Assembly: GCF_001280005.1 (NCBI RefSeq)
Contig: NZ_LGDW01000068.1
Span: 1 to 16,799 of the forward strand
Source of the DNA: Streptomyces sp. NRRL WC-3618
GTDB lineage: Bacteria; Actinomycetota; Actinomycetes; Streptomycetales; Streptomycetaceae
DNA: 16,799 nt
Reading direction: 5' to 3'
Of the stretch, positions 13,342 through 16,799 are shown in pieces. Position numbers and translations under genes: made by a program. The notes beneath the pieces were generated by a model, which worked only from the letters and a program-made list of their open reading frames with translations, did not search any database and was not told the origin of the DNA. Position 1 is the first letter of the stretch. The number at the start of each line of letters is the position of its first letter.

Positions 13342-16300
13342 ATGCAGATCCGGTTGACCGTCGTAGACCCACTGGGGCCGCCCTCGGAGCCGTGGGCGCG
13401 TGCCGCGAGTCGCGATGTGCTGGTCACCGCTCCCGCCGGCACGGCGCTCGCCTCGGTCGCCTCGGCCCTCGCGTCGGTCGTCGTGGGCGACGGGGGTTCG
13501 GCGCCGCCCGAGCGAGGCCGGGAGCGCGAGAGCGGCGGCGCGGTGGTGCTCTACGCGGGTGACCAGCGCCTCGACGCCCAGCGCTGCACCCTCGGCGAGC
13601 CGCCGCTGATCGACGGCGCGGTGCTCGCCCTCGGTACGCCCGCGGAGCCCGAACCCCACCCCGAGGCCGACGAGGTGGCGGCCCAGCTGCACGTGGTCGC
13701 GGGACCGGACGCGGGCGGGGTCCACCTCCTGCACGGCGGCCAGATCACCATCGGCCGCTCCGCCGACGCCGACGTCCCGCTGGACGACCCGGACGTCTCC
13801 CGGCTGCACTGCGCGGTCACGGTCTCGGAGGACGGCCGCATAGCGGTCGCGGACCTCAACTCCACGAACGGTACGACGTTGTCCGGCACCCGCCTCGGGA
13901 CCCGCCCGGTCCGTCTCGCGCCGGGCGCGCTGCTGCGCATCGGCGAGTCGGCCCTGCGGCTGACACCGCCCGGGGACGCGGGCGCCCGCGTGGGCACGAC
14001 CCCCGACGGCGAGGGCCACGTGCGCGTGAGCGTCGCCGAAGGACGCGCGAGGGCCGCGGGACGCCCGGCGGCGGAGCCGGGAAGCCCCGAGGGCGACGAC
14101 CAGGACCCCCACGGAAGCCGGCTCTCCTCGCCGTCCCACGCGCGCGTGGGACGGCGGCACGGCGGCACGGCGAAACCGCCCTCCGGGGAGACCCATCACG
14201 CCTACGGTTCGGCGGGCTGGGCATCCTCGGATGCCTCCAGCCCGGCAGCCTCCAGCCCGGCAGCCTCCGACCCGGCGCAGGCCACGCAGCCGCTCGTTCC
14301 CGGACAGGGCCGGGCACCCCGGATCGAGAGCCGGAAGGCCACGGGTACGGCCGGTGACACCCATGGGGCCGGGTTCTCCGTACCGCGGCCGGTGTCCGGG
14401 GCAGCCCCGGTACCGCAGGCACGCCCGCACGACGAGGGCGCGGATGAGGCGGAGGCCTCGACCCCCAGCTCCGGACGCAAGGGAACGCCCCTCAGGGGGA
14501 CGGATGTTCCGCAGGGTGTGCGCAGGCGCGGCGGCCTCTCCAAGTGGGCGCGGCGGCTGACCGGCGGGCGCGCGGAGCAGGAGACGACCGAGGGCGAGGT
14601 GTACGCCGACGAGGGGCCGGTGTCCGACCAGGCCGCCCCGGAGTTCGCGGACGCCCCGTCGCACGCACCGGAGCGCTGGCCCGACCCGGCGACGCTGCTG
14701 CTCACGGCCCTGGGCCCCGGCCCCCGGCTCTGGGAGCGCGGCCCGGGTCATCCGGAAGCGCTCACGGTCCGGCTGGGTACGGCGGACCGCGCGGCCCCCG
14801 ACGGCTCGGGGCTGCTGCCCGCCGTACCGGTGACCGCCGGGCTGCGTGAGGTCGGGGCGCTGGGGCTGGCGGGGCCGCGCGCGCGGCTCGCGGGGCTGGC
14901 CCGCGCGGTGGTGGCCCAGCTGACGGCGCTGCACTCCCCGGAGGCCCTGGAAGTCGTCCTGATCAGCACGGACCGCGCGCGTACCCCCGAGGAGCGCACC
15001 GCCGAGTGGTCGTGGCTCGGCTGGCTCCCCCATCTGCGCCCCGGCCACGGCCAGGACTGCCGCCTCCTGCTCGCCTACGACCGCGAACAGGCCACGGCCC
15101 GCACCGACGAACTCCTGCGCCGCCTCGAGGACCACGACACGGAGGCGATGGCGCAGAGCCTCGCCTCCGGCGACGGAGAAGCGGACCCGGGCGACCGGGG
15201 CGCACCCCAGGGCGCGGCCAGGCGGCCTTCCTGGGCCCGGGACGACGACCCCGCCGAGTCGGCGGACGGTTTCGTGGGGCCGTACACCGTGGTCGTCGTG
15301 GACGGCGACCCGGGCGGCGCGGCGGTCCGGGAGGCCGTCGCGCGGCTGGCGCAGGAGGGACCCCGGGCCGGGATCCACGTCGTGTGCCTCGCGGAGACGG
15401 AGGCGGCGTCGCCCGCGTCTCCGGTGACGGAGACGTACGAGGCGGCGTGCGCGGCCTCACCGCCGTTCCGTGAGTGCGGGGCGGTGGCGCTGCTCAGCGG
15501 CGACGTGGCCACGGCCCTGCATGTGATGCGGGTGGCCCGGACGGGGGTGCCCGCGCCCGGCCGGGAGGGGTCCGGGTCCGGCCGGGAGGGGTCCCGGTCC
15601 GCCGACACCGACTTCGGCTTCGACTTCGACGACCCGGGCGAATCCGGTGACGGCTTCGGCGGTGCGACGGGCCGGACGACCGCCGGGAGCGCGGGCCTGG
15701 TCGGACAGGGCTCTGTCGCCGCCGTGGACGCGGTGTCCCTGGCGTGGGCCGAGCGGTTCGCGCGGGCGCTGGCTCCGCTGCGCACCGACGGTGCCACCGG
15801 GGGCCGGCAGCAGCGGGTCTCCGCGCCGTTGCCACAAGCGGCGCGGCTGCTCGACGAGTTGGGGCTGGCCCGGGCCACCCCGGCGTCCCTGATGGCCCGC
15901 TGGGCGGACGCCGCCGACGACACCGAGACGCTCGGCGGCCGTGCCTGGGCCGTACTCGGCGCCGGTCCGCGCGGCCCCGTAGGCGTGGACCTCGCGGCCG
16001 AGGGACCGCACCTGCTGATCGAGGGGCCGCCCGGCAGCGGGCGTACGGAGTTGCTGCGGGCGGTCGTCGCGTCGCTGGCCGCCGCCGAGCGGCCCGACCG
16101 GCTGGGCATCGTGCTGATGGACGGCCGGGACGGCACCGGTGGAAGCAGTGGCAGTGGTGGCGGGGCCACGCAGCACGGGGAGGGGCTGCGGGTGTGTACC
16201 GACCTTCCGCATGTCACCACTCACCTCACGGCCAACGACCCTGTCCGGATGCGGGAGTTCGCCCAGTCGCTGAGCGCCGAACTGAAACGGCGGGCCGAGT

Positions 16301-16799
16301 TGCTCGGTCGGGTCGGTTTCGCCGAGTGGCACACCGGGCGCGAACTGTCCGGCCGGATCGGGCCGCAGCGGTCCAAGTCCGGTTCGGGCACGCCCGGTTC
16401 GGTGAGCGCGGGCGCGGGTGCGGGAGAGGGCGCCGGGGATCTCGATTCGCCGCCCAGTTCGACGATGAGGTTGCGGCCGGCGGCGAGTCGGCGGCGTACG
16501 GAGATACCGCCACTGGCCCGGCTCGTGGTGGTCGTCGACGACCTGGACGCGTTGGTGTCGCCGCCGCTGGGGTCTCCGGGGCGGCCGTCGGCGGGGTCCG
16601 TGGTGCGGGCGTTGGAGGCGGTGGCCCGGGAGGGCGAGCGGCTCGGGGTGCATCTGGTGGCCGCGGCGGGCGTCGGCGGGCGCACCGCGGAGACGGAACT
16701 GGCCCGGGGGGCCGCGCTGCGGGCCGTCCTGGACGCGCCGGCGCCGGGGCCGGACGAACCCGCGGCCGGGCGGGGGCGGTTGAGCGGGGCGGACGGGAG
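13342..16799 (+). CDS. FHA-domain protein with EssC/FtsK-like ATPase region, 3' end beyond window
   Basis: The frame from ATG 13342 (MQIRLTVVDPLGPPSEPWAR) is open to the window end, giving 1152 visible residues. Residues 1-100 resemble the first, degenerate EssC N-terminal domain (GEPPLIDGAVLALG). A canonical FHA domain follows at about 115-205: GRS 138-140, SRLHC 153-157, NSTNGT 173-178, for phosphothreonine binding. A low-complexity linker spans about 210-445. Residues about 450-600 look like the EssC/EccC body (ARLAGLARAVVAQLTALHSP, WSWLGWLPHL). A P-loop-like GPPGSGRT is at 895-902 and LVVVVDDLDAL comes later. Arg replaces the usual P-loop Lys, and no transmembrane segment is seen. A 21-bp tandem repeat (15559-15600) encodes GREGSGS units. 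A GTG at 13312 is an alternative start; GAAGGGA lies 12 bases before the ATG. Diverges from pkaA. Confidence 0.88.
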   Translation, partial: MQIRLTVVDPLGPPSEPWARAASRDVLVTAPAGTALASVASALASVVVGDGGSAPPERGRERESGGAVVLYAGDQRLDAQRCTLGEPPLIDGAVLALGTPAEPEPHPEADEVAAQLHVVAGPDAGGVHLLHGGQITIGRSADADVPLDDPDVSRLHCAVTVSEDGRIAVADLNSTNGTTLSGTRLGTRPVRLAPGALLRIGESALRLTPPGDAGARVGTTPDGEGHVRVSVAEGRARAAGRPAAEPGSPEGDDQDPHGSRLSSPSHARVGRRHGGTAKPPSGETHHAYGSAGWASSDASSPAASSPAASDPAQATQPLVPGQGRAPRIESRKATGTAGDTHGAGFSVPRPVSGAAPVPQARPHDEGADEAEASTPSSGRKGTPLRGTDVPQGVRRRGGLSKWARRLTGGRAEQETTEGEVYADEGPVSDQAAPEFADAPSHAPERWPDPATLLLTALGPGPRLWERGPGHPEALTVRLGTADRAAPDGSGLLPAVPVTAGLREVGALGLAGPRARLAGLARAVVAQLTALHSPEALEVVLISTDRARTPEERTAEWSWLGWLPHLRPGHGQDCRLLLAYDREQATARTDELLRRLEDHDTEAMAQSLASGDGEADPGDRGAPQGAARRPSWARDDDPAESADGFVGPYTVVVVDGDPGGAAVREAVARLAQEGPRAGIHVVCLAETEAASPASPVTETYEAACAASPPFRECGAVALLSGDVATALHVMRVARTGVPAPGREGSGSGREGSRSADTDFGFDFDDPGESGDGFGGATGRTTAGSAGLVGQGSVAAVDAVSLAWAERFARALAPLRTDGATGGRQQRVSAPLPQAARLLDELGLARATPASLMARWADAADDTETLGGRAWAVLGAGPRGPVGVDLAAEGPHLLIEGPPGSGRTELLRAVVASLAAAERPDRLGIVLMDGRDGTGGSSGSGGGATQHGEGLRVCTDLPHVTTHLTANDPVRMREFAQSLSAELKRRAELLGRVGFAEWHTGRELSGRIGPQRSKSGSGTPGSVSAGAGAGEGAGDLDSPPSSTMRLRPAASRRRTEIPPLARLVVVVDDLDALVSPPLGSPGRPSAGSVVRALEAVAREGERLGVHLVAAAGVGGRTAETELARGAALRAVLDAPAPGPDEPAAGRGRLSGADG

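Noticed and set aside
13240..15378. Long minus-strand open frame opposite the FHA/FtsK-like gene
   Set aside because: Arg/Gly/Pro-rich antisense frame with no motifs. The plus-strand frame carries a complete FHA domain.
1..16799. CRISPR array, insertion sequence, tRNA genes
   Set aside because: No regularly spaced palindromic repeats with unique spacers, no transposase with terminal inverted repeats, and no cloverleaf other than the tRNA-like part of tmRNA were seen.

Overview
The window looks like a chromosomal core segment of a Streptomyces or close relative. The DNA is very GC-rich with strong third-position G/C bias. Gene content and order match the conserved Streptomyces block ftsE-ftsX-S41 peptidase-smpB-ssrA on one side and prfB-pkaB-pkaA on the other. 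A common Streptomyces intergenic repeat (GCCCGTCCGGCGTTTGAGGA type) is also present. Species cannot be assigned from sequence alone.

Layout. At 1-1791 (minus strand) lie the 5' part of a bifunctional NAD(P)H-hydrate repair gene (nnr), cut by the window edge, and acpS just upstream of it. At 1873-2436 is a decayed, N-terminally truncated relic of a Streptomyces hypothetical protein family, next to the 3' end of the tmRNA gene. At 2577-6569 (minus) is a trans-translation and division cluster: ssrA, smpB, a secreted or anchored S41 (C-terminal processing) protease, ftsX and ftsE. From 6570 to 8116 are a short plus-strand gene for a zinc-ribbon/single-helix protein, a shared terminator, and a minus-strand LAETG sortase-type surface protein preceded by a 33-codon candidate leader ORF. 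From 8117 to 12857 (minus) are prfB, a dispersed intergenic repeat, and two membrane-anchored Ser/Thr kinases (pkaB, pkaA). Diverging from pkaA is a large plus-strand gene (13342 to the window end) for an FHA protein with an EssC/FtsK-like body.

How the parts work together. tmRNA and SmpB rescue stalled ribosomes, and RF2 ends translation. FtsE/FtsX form the ABC-like complex that controls peptidoglycan hydrolysis. AcpS activates acyl carrier proteins. The two kinases and the divergent FHA protein form a plausible phosphothreonine writer/reader set.

The most unusual points are: (i) the FHA/FtsK protein has Arg in place of the P-loop Lys, Asp-Asp in the Walker B region, and no visible transmembrane segments; (ii) helically phased ACCGAT repeats sit upstream of that gene; (iii) the tmRNA tag ends in HLAA; (iv) a short ORF with its own ribosome site is tightly coupled to the LAETG gene; (v) a gene relic sits beside ssrA, a classic integration site. 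Nothing here is clearly a wholly new system. The kinase/FHA-EssC-like pair is the best candidate for unexplored biology.
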